This document shows, one piece after another, positions 1 through 7,469 of a DNA stretch of 22,808 bases (within the stretch, counting starts at the first letter, position 1; every line of letters begins with the position of its first letter). This DNA is from RGIG1995 sp045658315 (GTDB taxonomy: Bacteria > Bacillota > Clostridia > Oscillospirales > CAG-272). The DNA lies in contig JAZOUV010000011.1 of the NCBI GenBank assembly GCA_045658315.1, positions 1 through 22,808 on the forward strand, read 5' to 3'. Below the pieces are notes generated by a model. It made no database searches. It was not told where the DNA came from and was given only the letters and a program-made list of their open reading frames with translations. The position numbers were made by a program, and so were the translations under genes.

Positions 1-1304
1 TCAAAGATATATTCATTGCCGTCTGCTGTGATGTTATAAACTTTTGCTTTGTCAAATTCGGCATCGGGTACGTTCCATTCGCCGTCTTTTCCGTTTTCGG
101 AATATGCGATAAACGTTTTGTTATCCTCTGTCAAAGGAAGAATAACGTCGTATCCTTTTTTCAGTTCAATTCCGTTTTTGGTTATTGAAAGAGTGTTACC
201 GCAAGTTTCAACACCGTCAGAAAAAGTCACAACATAACCGTCTTCGCCGTTGCCTGTGTAACTGAGTCTCTTGTATCTGTTGAGATATGTATACGGCACC
301 TGCATTGTGCAGAACTGTCTGATAAACATCGGCACCCACACATCCCTTTCAATGCCGTTGTTCATCCATATATCTTCGCCGTGCACCGTGCCGTAGAATA
401 CGTTTCTCAAAGGCTCTATGTTGAGATATCCGCTGAAATCGGATGCCTGAACGTTGATACAATCATCAATCGTCATATTGCTCATCCACCATACGGCAGG
501 AATTCTGCCGAGCGTACGGATTGGTGCGTCACGCCAGTCGGTGTCTGTAATTTCAGCACCGCATTTTTCGTAATACTTTCTTATCGGGTGATTGCTTTCG
601 GAACGTAAAGGCATTTCACGGTAGGTATATTCGCTTGTAACGTCAATACCGAGGCTCATAACATAGTCAAGCATCTTGTTTCGTGCCTCATCCTGCTCGT
701 GCATCTGTGTTCTCGGTCCGAAATTTTCCGCAATACAGAAGTTGTCAAGGTGAACAGTGCCCGCCTCTCTGACAGGAATAACCTCACAGAAACGGTCAAA
801 ATATTTTTTAAAAAGACCGCTCTCCCAATACTGCTTATATGATGTTTTATATGCGTTTCTTCCGTAGAAAACCTCAATAACTGCCGGAGTGCCGTCAGGA
901 TACTTGGTTATTGCGCTTGCCTCAACAAATTCGGGATGTGATTGATTTACATCGTATTCGTCGGCAACGTTACCGTGAACACTTACTACCGTGTTGTATT
1001 TTTTAGCTTCTTCAAAGAGCCACATAAAGCTGTCTTTGGGCGTGGCATCGCAGTCACGCATGAGATACGGGTTGATAATCTCCATTTCCGGGTAACAGTC
1101 ATCGTGTCCGAGTCCCTGCCAACCTACAAGGTAAACAATTTTCTGTATACCCTGTGTTATGTTATCCATCATTCTGATTATTTCAAGCGCCTGTTCAAAA
1201 TTGATAAGTACGTCAGATGTCTTTTTCTCCCAATCAGGTTTTGCAAGAAACATTTTCATCCAAAGCGTTTTGGAATAATCATAGTTGAATTTTTTGGTAT
1301 TCAT
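1..1304 (-). CDS. GH101-like glycoside hydrolase, partial (3' end beyond window)
   Basis: The minus-strand frame is open from 1304 to the window edge, so at least 434 codons are present and the C-terminus is missing. ATG at 1304 is preferred because GGGGAA lies about 8 nt upstream; an in-frame ATG at 1319 overlaps that site. Readable stretches include LVGWQGLGHDDCYPE, VVSVHGNVADEYD, TVHLDNFCIAENFGP and VWWMSNMTIDDCINVQ. The WQ..GHD pattern followed by a VH.N segment and a conserved Asp (HLDNF) resembles the TIM-barrel catalytic domain of endo-alpha-N-acetylgalactosaminidases (GH101) and relatives such as GH129, which act on mucin O-glycans; the exact family is inferred from memory of motifs. 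No signal peptide is seen at the start, so an intracellular enzyme acting on imported glycans is possible. The gene is reliable, the substrate much less so. Confidence 0.6.
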   Translation of the reverse strand, partial: MNTKKFNYDYSKTLWMKMFLAKPDWEKKTSDVLINFEQALEIIRMMDNITQGIQKIVYLVGWQGLGHDDCYPEMEIINPYLMRDCDATPKDSFMWLFEEAKKYNTVVSVHGNVADEYDVNQSHPEFVEASAITKYPDGTPAVIEVFYGRNAYKTSYKQYWESGLFKKYFDRFCEVIPVREAGTVHLDNFCIAENFGPRTQMHEQDEARNKMLDYVMSLGIDVTSEYTYREMPLRSESNHPIRKYYEKCGAEITDTDWRDAPIRTLGRIPAVWWMSNMTIDDCINVQASDFSGYLNIEPLRNVFYGTVHGEDIWMNNGIERDVWVPMFIRQFCTMQVPYTYLNRYKRLSYTGNGEDGYVVTFSDGVETCGNTLSITKNGIELKKGYDVILPLTEDNKTFIAYSENGKDGEWNVPDAEFDKAKVYNITADGNEYIF

Positions 1305-1462
1305 TATTAGCTTCCCCATTTGTTGTATTTTATTTACTTTACTGAAAATTAACTACATTATAATATATCAAAGTGCACAAATCAATACCATAAAGTGGAT
1401 TATTTTTGTTATATTTAATCAATAAACCTGTTTTTGCATTAATATCAGCACTTCATCATAGC

Positions 1463-1506
1463 AAAAAAACACCTCCGATACACAGATAATATCTGCATAT
1501 CGGAGG
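1463..1506 (-). terminator. Intrinsic terminator of the secreted phosphohydrolase gene; rest of 1305-1749 empty
   Basis: CCTCCGATA (1472-1480) pairs with TATCGGAGG (1498-1506), and a second stem CAGATA/TATCTG sits inside the loop (1483-1495). Read on the minus strand the hairpin is followed by seven T residues (1469-1463). It lies about 240 bp past the stop of the upstream minus gene, and the plus side also has a T-rich tail, so it may work both ways. I see no gene in the rest of 1305-1749. Confidence 0.8.
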
Positions 1507-1749
1507 CATTTTTATTTTACTTTTCACAAACCGAAGCCATTCACCGTTACAATTAAATTGCAACTACACATCAATCAAAGAGTTTTGATCCGGCCTATTG
1601 CAAGCAGCCTAATAATACACCACGCAACCATGAAAACCGCAAATAAAATTGCACTTTTAATGAATAAAGTTGATTTGCATATCTATGTAATATATCTGTA
1701 TTTCATCCTGACTTCAGCATTGAGGCAAATTCCGGTAGAATCAATTGGA

Positions 1750-3315
1750 TTAAACTAACTCTTTTATTAACTCGGGAATATTGTGAAGATCTGACAGAAT
1801 CATTATCAACGACTTAAAAATCCACTTTATTTTATTCAAAAACTTATTTTCAGCGGAATTATTGATTTGAAGTTCCTGTGTGTTTTCAGCAAAATCTGCT
1901 GTTTTTATAAACGTCAAATCACACTCTGCAGCGGAATGATCAGATATCACTTTTCCGTTGTCATCACAAACTTCAACATATCTGAAATCATTTACAACAA
2001 CATCAATTCCACCGCCCGATTTATACATAAATCTTTCAACAGAGTCCCAGTTGCCCCAGGCTGGAAGACCTGATATATGCCAATTATAAAGATTAAAATA
2101 GTCGCCGTTGTTGTGATGTTCTATCCATGCATCCTTTAATCCGCACTGAAGATAAAGCGTTTTGTAAAGTGCCCCGTCATCCTCGTGAACATGCATATAA
2201 TTGTTGAAATCACCCGTTACTATTATGGGTCTGTCATTTTCGGCAGAGCGTGCCTGAATAAATTCAGCAAGCTGTTTTAATTGGCTTGTTCTTGCGGCGA
2301 TTGAGCCCTCTCCGCCATAGGCATCGGCGTGTAAATTATAGAAATCAACATATATTCCATTGCCGACGTCAATAACCGAATACACAAAACCTTTAGGTGT
2401 AAGCTCATCGGAACCGTCTGAAAGAATTCCGCTGGCTTCGTTCCAGCTGACTCTTGTTTCATTATATACCGGCATATTTTTTGTAAAGATATTAAGTCCG
2501 TCACCGCCGGGAACACCACCGGTGTGGTTGGTTACATAATCAAAACCGCTTAAATTATTTACAAGATGCTTGTGATAACCGAAATCCTCCTGAACAGCAA
2601 CAATATCAAAATTATTATTTGAAAGATATTGCCCCGCGGCCTTCTGATTAGCAATCACATTTTCACCATTTAATGCTGAAAAAGGCAGACCCGCAACATT
2701 GAAATTAACCGCTCTGACAGTATGTTTTTCGGATTTATCATAATCATAAAGCTTTATATCAAAGCATTCGTTATATTCTTTTCCGTTGCAGATATAGGTG
2801 AGCCTCCAATAAATCTTATCGTAATTTCTGAAGCCACCGACATCTTTGTCTTTTAAAAAGTCTCTGTATAATACGCCGTATTCATCTTGTTCCGCAACTG
2901 TTTCAATACGTTTAAATGTCACAGGTTGGCTGTAGTCGATATTGCCATTTTCATCTTTGTTCCAATATGAAGGGTTTTCTGCATCATTAAGCGAAAATCC
3001 GCGCCAATCGGTTTCGCCGTCAAGAGAAACCTTGCACTCAAATTTTGTTGTTCCTGCAGGAAATATAAAGGAGTATGCAAGGTCGTTGAGTTCACGGGAT
3101 ATAGCATAATCACCCTGAGCACTTTTTTCTTTGATATTATATGACAAATGGCTCGGAAACTCCATCTGATAAAGGGTTGATTTATAAAGAAACGGCGCAA
3201 TTACAACCTGAACACCGTTTTCAGTTTCAAAGCTCTCAGCGTATGCAACAATACTCTCAGCAAAACAACACATAGTAATTACAGCCGCTAAAATAAAACA
3301 TAATATTTTTTTCAC
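1750..3315 (-). CDS. Secreted endonuclease/exonuclease/phosphatase-fold hydrolase
   Basis: 521 residues starting at GTG (3315) with AGGGGA 8 nt upstream. Residues 1-27 form a signal peptide (KK, hydrophobic core, AYA end). About 30-195 is a beta-rich N-terminal domain I cannot name. About 198-470 is a DNase I/sphingomyelinase-like fold: NFNVAG (204-209), VQED with catalytic-type Glu (241-244), NLHAD (328-331), the hallmark GDFN (368-371) and SDH (458-460). In this superfamily these residues bind divalent metal and cleave phosphodiesters; the sphingomyelin/phospholipid or nucleic-acid substrate cannot be decided here. The last 40 residues form a hydrophobic, Lys-rich helical tail (FLNKIKWIFKSLIMIL) that may touch membrane. 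It is host flank, unrelated to the element. Confidence 0.85.
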   Translation of the reverse strand: MKKILCFILAAVITMCCFAESIVAYAESFETENGVQVVIAPFLYKSTLYQMEFPSHLSYNIKEKSAQGDYAISRELNDLAYSFIFPAGTTKFECKVSLDGETDWRGFSLNDAENPSYWNKDENGNIDYSQPVTFKRIETVAEQDEYGVLYRDFLKDKDVGGFRNYDKIYWRLTYICNGKEYNECFDIKLYDYDKSEKHTVRAVNFNVAGLPFSALNGENVIANQKAAGQYLSNNNFDIVAVQEDFGYHKHLVNNLSGFDYVTNHTGGVPGGDGLNIFTKNMPVYNETRVSWNEASGILSDGSDELTPKGFVYSVIDVGNGIYVDFYNLHADAYGGEGSIAARTSQLKQLAEFIQARSAENDRPIIVTGDFNNYMHVHEDDGALYKTLYLQCGLKDAWIEHHNNGDYFNLYNWHISGLPAWGNWDSVERFMYKSGGGIDVVVNDFRYVEVCDDNGKVISDHSAAECDLTFIKTADFAENTQELQINNSAENKFLNKIKWIFKSLIMILSDLHNIPELIKELV

Positions 3316-3634
3316 TATAACTTCCCCTGACTATTTACATCATTTAATTCTATAATAGCATATTTTACATTAAAACTGTTAGCAAACTGTAAACATAATC
3401 TCTATTTATAATATTATAATGCATCTTATGTATGCCTTAATATTATTCTTACGAATTTCTTGGCTTACCATTCATAAGTTCGACATCATATCAATCGAAT
3501 AGTCCACCTTACTTCTGTCTCTTTTTACTCACTTTATATATGAATTATATCATAAACACAGTGAAAAACTACTTAAATCTTAATCCGTCAATTTAAAAAG
3601 CTGTTGCATAAGTTTCTAATTCAGTGTGCTCACC
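3316..3634. other. Intergenic gap without gene
   Basis: AT-rich stretch between the start of the secreted hydrolase and the cotJC terminator. I see no coding frame with a ribosome site and no convincing hairpin. It must hold the promoter of the hydrolase gene, but no clean -35/-10 pair stands out. Confidence 0.5.
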
Positions 3635-3672
3635 AAAAATCGGTGTGCGAATATTTCCGCACACCGATTTTT
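3635..3672. terminator. Bidirectional intrinsic terminator after cotJC
   Basis: A perfect 15-bp stem (AAAAATCGGTGTGCG, 3635-3649, with its complement at 3658-3672) encloses an 8-nt loop. It lies about 30 bp past the stop of the minus-strand cotJC fragment and has T runs on both strands. Confidence 0.9.
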
Positions 3673-3699
3673 TCGTTTTTTCAGATGTTATTCAGTTTT

Positions 3700-4125
3700 T
3701 CAGCAGCCGCAGTTTTTGTCAAACGCAGGGTTACAAGCGTAGTAATTCTTACTGTCAAGTTTATCTGTCACGAAGCGAAGCCCTTCACCAAATCGCTGGT
3801 AATGAACTATCTCGCGTGCACGCAGGAACTTGATAACGTCATTAACGTCAGGGTCATCGGAAAGACGGAGAATGTTGTCGTACGTCTTTCTCGCCTTCTG
3901 CTCTGCCGCAAGATTTTCGCTAAGGTCTGCTATAACGTCACCTGTCGACTGAATCGTTGCAGCCGTCCACGGCTCACCGCTCGCCGCAACAGGATAAATA
4001 CCCGTTGTATGGTCAACAAAGTACTTGTCAAATCCCTGCCGCTTGATTTCCTCAACCGAAAGGTTTCTCGTAAGCTGATAAACCAGCGTACATACCATCT
4101 CAATATGCGACAGCTCTTCCGTACC
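3700..4125 (-). pseudogene. cotJC: cotJC spore-coat manganese catalase, 3' part (interrupted)
   Basis: Homology begins abruptly at GTEELSHIEMV and runs to the natural Cys-rich end (CNPAFDKNCGC). The family pattern is clear: E and H of GTEELSH, Glu of LAAEQKAR and His of EIVHYQRFGE are dimanganese ligands in Mn catalases. The first metal-binding helix is missing here; it is found, in the matching phase, at 22636-22808 on the same strand. The frame also continues upstream into the element as far as 4230, but that 34-residue prefix has no ribosome site and belongs to the element. Without the N-terminal part the dimetal site cannot form, so this piece is inactive while the element is integrated. 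In spore formers CotJC is a mother-cell coat protein that removes hydrogen peroxide. Confidence 0.93.
4121..4125. other. Left attachment core of the integrative element
   Basis: GTACC is shared with 22631-22635. To its left is cotJC codon sequence (GTEELSH on minus); to its right is element DNA. Joining the flanks outside the two cores gives LLTDIG-TEELSH in one frame, exactly the expected catalase sequence. Because GTAC is self-complementary, the true 2-bp crossover within the core cannot be fixed by eye. Confidence 0.9.
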
Positions 4126-4270
4126 TACTCTTGGAACGGAATGGTCTCTTTTTCGCTTCAAATTCCGCTCAGTCGGCAAAGGCAAAAACCGAACATACAA
4201 AACCACCTCAATCAATACCGACACCGGCATCGATAAGAGGTGGTTTGATGTTTTTGTAAGGGTGATATAA
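4121..4270 (+). other. Alternative 3' end of the recombinase gene (used only in the circular form)
   Basis: If 22630 is joined to 4121, as in an excised circle, the recombinase frame continues through GTA CCT ACT CTT GGA and stays open to TAA at 4268-4270. This adds a basic tail including PTLGTEWSLFRFKFR, then RTYKTTSINTDTG and ending WFDVFVRVI. The stop falls before the SLOG promoter. The codon phase matches exactly (4121 is a first codon base, as is 22631). A 10-bp inverted repeat (AAACCACCTC, 4200-4209, with GAGGTGGTTT, 4237-4246) lies in this segment. In the integrated state it has no start codon of its own in this frame. Confidence 0.65.
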
Positions 4271-4327
4271 ACAGAAAGACTGCTTTACTTTCCATACCGC
4301 CGCAGTGTTACACTATCCGAAGGCGTA

Positions 4328-4357
4328 TTGACTTTAAGAATGCCTTTCGTTTAGAAT
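4328..4357 (+). promoter_or_regulatory. Promoter of the SLOG-like gene
   Basis: TTGACT (4328-4333), 18-bp spacer, TAGAAT (4352-4357). An imperfect inverted repeat, AAGGC...GCCTT, lies around the -35 element. The transcript would begin about 25 nt before the ATG at 4389. Confidence 0.6.
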
Positions 4358-4388
4358 ATATTTGATAAGTATATTCGGAGTTGATATT

Positions 4389-4820
4389 ATGGCAACTGTA
4401 ACCTTTTTCGGCCATAGGGATACACCAAAAGAAACAGAGCCAACCTTGCGGATGGCCCTGGTGGATCTGATAGAAAAGAAGAATTCAAATTTATTTTACG
4501 TTGGCAATCAAGGCAATTTTGATGCTATGGTGCGCCGTCAGCTTGAGGATTTAGCTCAAACCTATCCCATAACGTACAAGATTGTGCTTGCCTACATGCC
4601 GGGTATAAACGATGAGCCTGATGAGCACACGGTTTTGCCTGAGGGACTTGAAACCGTTCCCCGCCGTTTCGCAATCAGCCGCCGCAACAAGTGGATGCTT
4701 GACCAAGCGGACACTGTTGTGACTTACGTAACGCACCCTTCGTCAGGAGCGTACCAGATGAAAGAAACGGCTGTTAATAAAGGTAAAACGGTTATTGAAT
4801 TATCACTCAGAACTGAATAA
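4389..4820 (+). CDS. SLOG-superfamily-like protein
   Basis: 143 residues from ATG 4389, chosen over an in-frame ATG 27 bp upstream because CGGAG ends 8 nt before it. The N-terminus TVTFFGHRDTP followed by LFYVGNQGNFDAMVRRQL and, late, ADTVVTYVTHPSSGAYQ resembles the Rossmann-like SLOG fold (YspA/DUF1273-type), whose members bind nucleotides or nucleotide-derived ligands; some take part in phage defence. The specific role is unknown. It is the first gene inside the left border. Its last 14 bp overlap the 3' end of the convergent secreted-protein gene, so there is no room for a terminator and the two transcripts must be antisense at their ends. Confidence 0.75.
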   Translation: MATVTFFGHRDTPKETEPTLRMALVDLIEKKNSNLFYVGNQGNFDAMVRRQLEDLAQTYPITYKIVLAYMPGINDEPDEHTVLPEGLETVPRRFAISRRNKWMLDQADTVVTYVTHPSSGAYQMKETAVNKGKTVIELSLRTE

Positions 4821-5313
4821 CGTTTGAAACGCTGTCAATCTTCTGCACGGAGAGGAAATTCTTCTTCGCATAGTGGATGCAGGTTACACGGTACTGGTAC
4901 CCTGTAGGGACGGTGAGTGTTTTCGTAAGGGTGCAAGCAGGAACATCCCAATATAAATCCTCATATGTAAGATAATCTGTCCAGGATGCGCTGCTGCTTG
5001 CTCTGCGTTGAACAACAACCTCTTTGAAGCCTGATTTTACAACATCTCCGGTACCTGTAGTCTTACCTGCAATATTCAGGGTGTTTGTTCCGCTTTTTGA
5101 AATAGCTATGGCATATGCCGCAATCAAGCCTGTAGCACGGGTATCTTCATCGGCTGTATAAACCGTATTATTAGCTAAAATAGCATTGAATTCTTCCTGA
5201 GTAAGTATTAGGTCCTGCCATTCGGGCAGCTCTTCATTCGCAGCAAAGGCTGTGGGCACAAGAGTAAACATAACCATAATAACAGAAATAACCGAGAGAA
5301 AAGCTTTTTTCAT
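4807..5313 (-). CDS. Small secreted protein of the sigma-factor operon
   Basis: 168 residues with a clear signal peptide (MKKAFLSVISVIMVMFTLVP, cleavage near AFAA-NEE). The mature part is beta-rich and Tyr/Thr/Ser-rich, with TNTLNIAGKTTGTGDVVKSG, then VVVQRRASSSASWTDYLTYE and LTVPTGYQYRVTCIHYAKK. This resembles small exported proteins of Clostridia (DUF6147-type) that look like a beta-sandwich, but the match is from memory and weak. It begins 9 nt after the anti-sigma stop, with AAAGGATGA overlapping that stop as ribosome site. The product is therefore co-expressed with the sigma factor and may be its surface output or a sensed ligand. Confidence 0.75.
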   Translation of the reverse strand: MKKAFLSVISVIMVMFTLVPTAFAANEELPEWQDLILTQEEFNAILANNTVYTADEDTRATGLIAAYAIAISKSGTNTLNIAGKTTGTGDVVKSGFKEVVVQRRASSSASWTDYLTYEDLYWDVPACTLTKTLTVPTGYQYRVTCIHYAKKNFLSVQKIDSVSNVIQF

Positions 5314-5322
5314 ATTGCTTTA

Positions 5323-6192
5323 TCATCCTTTAACACTTATTGTTTCGGCAATTGAAACCATAGTATCAAAATCACAAATCAAAGATATTTCATAATTAGT
5401 CGCACCGTCAGAATAATTTATATATGATTTTTCATTATTTCCGAATACAATCACTTTTTGACCGTCAATCAGAAGTTCTTTAAAATATCTGAATGAATTA
5501 TCCGGAACATTCACCTGCCCGTTTGTCATATTGTGGTCGGCACTCTTATATTGAGTGATGTATATATAACCTGAAATTTTTTTGTTAGCATTATTAATAA
5601 ACACCCAAATAGAAGTCGTATCTCCACTTTGTTCTGTCTGAACTTTCTTTTCATATTCATCGCTCAGCAAAACTTCAGGTAACATCAAAGTGTTCAAGCT
5701 ATCCAGAATCATCTGATTGACCAGATCGTTTTCGTTTGCCGTTGTCGGCTCATCCTTGTTCAGGTTAATTTTAAAGAAATCTGAATAGAAACTAACAATA
5801 CCGTCTGACGCTTTGTTATCAAACAGCTTTGCGCCTGCAGGCAGGGCAACGGCAAGCACAATAACAAGCACCGCCGCAATAAGAAGAATGCGTCTGAAGG
5901 AGACAACCTTCTTTCTGTCGGGCTTGACAGAATCTGTATTTTCTGCTCCGTTTTTATTTTCAGCCTCCCACGGGCGGTACATCTGAGCAGGCTTGCCTTC
6001 CTCAAAGCCGGGGTTATACGCTTTTGCCAATATGGCGGCGCACATATCAACAAACTCGGTATCCATTTCAGCCTCAGGTTTTTCAACCTCGGCATCCATC
6101 AATGCCTCAACCTCGGCAAGGTCAAGCTCAACACTGCTATCCGATATAAACTTTTCAAGCTTCTCTTTTGTGATTTTAACATTGTCAGTCAT
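5323..6192 (-). CDS. Single-pass membrane anti-sigma-like protein
   Basis: 289 residues. Residues 1-95 are acidic and probably cytoplasmic; the segment EEGKPAQMYRPWEAENKNGA links to a basic stretch (RKKVVSFRR). One membrane helix spans about 102-120 (ILLIAAVLVIVLAVALPAG). About 165 residues follow outside the cell, with beta-type sequence such as IWVFINNANKKISGYIYITQ and YINYSDGATNYEISLICDFD. Position directly behind an ECF-type sigma gene (63-bp gap) and this topology fit a membrane anti-sigma factor that holds the sigma factor until an external cue arrives. I see no zinc-binding HxxxCxxC motif, so it is not a standard ZAS protein. Confidence 0.8.
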   Translation of the reverse strand: MTDNVKITKEKLEKFISDSSVELDLAEVEALMDAEVEKPEAEMDTEFVDMCAAILAKAYNPGFEEGKPAQMYRPWEAENKNGAENTDSVKPDRKKVVSFRRILLIAAVLVIVLAVALPAGAKLFDNKASDGIVSFYSDFFKINLNKDEPTTANENDLVNQMILDSLNTLMLPEVLLSDEYEKKVQTEQSGDTTSIWVFINNANKKISGYIYITQYKSADHNMTNGQVNVPDNSFRYFKELLIDGQKVIVFGNNEKSYINYSDGATNYEISLICDFDTMVSIAETISVKG

Positions 6193-6255
6193 AATTGCCT
6201 AACACCTCTATAATGCAAATATTTGAAAAATGTTACATAAAACGACAAAAAATTT

Positions 6256-6792
6256 CTAACTTTTTTCAATTTTCTGTTTTATGTGTTCCAGCTTCTGTTT
6301 TGCTCTGTGTATATTAACTCTTGTTGTGTTCGGGTTTTTATTTATTATTTTTGCAATTTCAGCCTGAGGAATTTCCTGAACAGTATCGTATATAATTATC
6401 TGCTTTTCTTCCTTGGTCAGCCCTTCATCAAAAGCTTTCCAAAGTTTTGCATTGTGCTCTTCCCTTTCAAGTGTTTGCACAACGTCTTCCGCTGAATAAT
6501 TTGTATGTACTACCGTTTCATCAAACGGTGCTGATGACAGCTTCTCTTTTGATTTAGCGGTGTGTCTGTATTCTGTTCGTGCAAGATTATTTACCGTTGA
6601 CAACAGCCACGCTTTAGGGTTTGGCGGCAAACCTTCGGTTATCATCTTCTTCCACAATAATCCAAAAGCTTCCTGAAGCATATCTTCCGCATCTTCAGGT
6701 CTGCCTTTAAGTTTTGAATAGCAAAAATTTCTTATACTCTGCACGTGCTCATTCCAGAGCTGAGTATAAATTTCCTGCATAGAACTGTTCAT
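6256..6792 (-). CDS. ECF-type RNA polymerase sigma factor
   Basis: 178 residues. Region 2 is seen in LWNEHVQSIRNFCYSKLKG, then EDAEDMLQEAFGLLWKK (the usual DA-DLLQE core) and PKAWLLSTVNNLARTEYR. Region 4 is the helix-turn-helix EIPQAEIAKIINKNPNTTRV followed by NIHRAKQKLEHIKQKI. The length is typical for group 4 sigma-70 factors. GAGGTG precedes ATG at 6792. It is the first gene of a three-gene minus operon with an anti-sigma and a secreted protein. The gene is preceded by a good housekeeping-type promoter, so basal expression does not depend on its own activity. Confidence 0.9.
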   Translation of the reverse strand: MNSSMQEIYTQLWNEHVQSIRNFCYSKLKGRPEDAEDMLQEAFGLLWKKMITEGLPPNPKAWLLSTVNNLARTEYRHTAKSKEKLSSAPFDETVVHTNYSAEDVVQTLEREEHNAKLWKAFDEGLTKEEKQIIIYDTVQEIPQAEIAKIINKNPNTTRVNIHRAKQKLEHIKQKIEKS

Positions 6793-6826
6793 AACACACC
6801 TCAGTTAATATTATCTGCATTTAATA

Positions 6827-6856
6827 ATTATAAACATAAAATGTGAAAAATTGCAA
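6827..6856 (-). promoter_or_regulatory. Housekeeping-type promoter of the sigma operon
   Basis: On minus: TTGCAA (6856-6851), 18-bp spacer, TATAAT (6832-6827), then a 34-nt leader to the ATG. Just upstream an 8-bp inverted repeat, ATTGTTTT (6859-6866) with AAAACAAT (6876-6883), could be a regulator site. Confidence 0.65.
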
Positions 6857-6940
6857 ACATTGTTTTATTTTGTCGAAAACAATAAGGTAAAACGACTTTT
6901 GCTGCACGTAATTTTATTTCAGATATTTGCTGTTATATTT

Positions 6941-7123
6941 TCATTCTATCAACTCCCATCCGTCCGATATAATCTCTTCGTTTTCGTCGAACTCTGTAAT
7001 ATGGCGGTATCTGCGACCGTGCAAATCCGTAGCAGTGCCATCCTCATAAGCTATAATAAAAGAGCCGTTATCAAGAACGGCTACATACATATGGTTATTA
7101 TCATAAAAAATTTCTTTAAACAT
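6941..7123 (-). CDS. Small protein of unknown function
   Basis: 60 residues beginning MFKEIFYDNNHMYVAVLDNG and ending SDGWELIE. A textbook AGGAGG lies 8 nt before ATG 7123, which is the main reason to accept it. The sequence is acidic and beta-prone with no cysteines, signal peptide or membrane helix. I do not recognise the family. It stands alone on the minus strand between the sigma operon and the nuclease-like gene. Confidence 0.6.
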   Translation of the reverse strand: MFKEIFYDNNHMYVAVLDNGSFIIAYEDGTATDLHGRRYRHITEFDENEEIISDGWELIE

Positions 7124-7229
7124 CCCAGTTGCCTCCTGTTATTCAACAGCAAAAGCCGCTGAGAGTAAAATGCGCAAATTCAAAATAAAGTTACGATTCA
7201 GAGTAAAAAAGAGAATATTAAAACAGCAG

Positions 7230-7265
7230 AGCCGTCCGAGTTTTCTCTCGGACGGCTTGTTTTTT
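7230..7265 (+). terminator. Orphan terminator hairpin pointing to the right
   Basis: Perfect 11-bp GC-rich stem AGCCGTCCGAG (7230-7240) with its complement at 7247-7257, 6-nt loop, followed on plus by TGTTTTTT. No plus-strand gene lies upstream of it in the preceding 2.4 kb. It may end an unannotated plus-strand RNA or insulate the next gene. Confidence 0.75.
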
Positions 7266-7384
7266 ATTATATTGATATAAATATTTTTGTTTATATGTAA
7301 CTTTTCGCTCTTTTTCGACATATTACTTATAAGTGAAAAGACCACTATGAATATTCGTATTTTTTCTCGGCACGAATTGTAAAC

Positions 7385-7410
7385 TAATGTTTAAACATTA
7401 AATTTATAAT
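7385..7410 (+). promoter_or_regulatory. Palindromic operator and -10 of the nuclease-like gene
   Basis: TAATGTTTAAACATTA (7385-7400) is a perfect 16-bp palindrome ending 4 bp before TATAAT (7405-7410). It would occupy the spacer or -35 zone of the promoter, which fits a repressor site. TTGTAA at 7377-7382 is 22 bp from the -10, so the -35 is poor. Confidence 0.6.
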
Positions 7411-7469
7411 TTGGATCTAAATCTTTAGTATTTAATTCAAAAATAACTTAATAATGAGGTGTTTATATT

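Noticed and set aside
4126..4230. 34-residue N-terminal extension of the cotJC 3' fragment as a real chimeric start
   Set aside because: No ribosome site before ATG 4230 and the residues are unlike any catalase; the catalase frame simply reads into element DNA.
3604..4236. 210-codon plus-strand frame across the left border
   Set aside because: It is the antisense shadow of the cotJC 3' part and includes the terminator hairpin; its phase differs from the recombinase continuation, and it has no ribosome site.
4200..4246. AAACCACCTC/GAGGTGGTTT inverted repeat as an insertion-sequence end
   Set aside because: Both arms are inside the 150-bp recombinase tail segment, no transposase or target duplication is nearby, and no second copy is seen.
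7139..7345. 68-codon minus-strand frame
   Set aside because: It spans the perfect terminator hairpin at 7230-7257 and has no convincing start.
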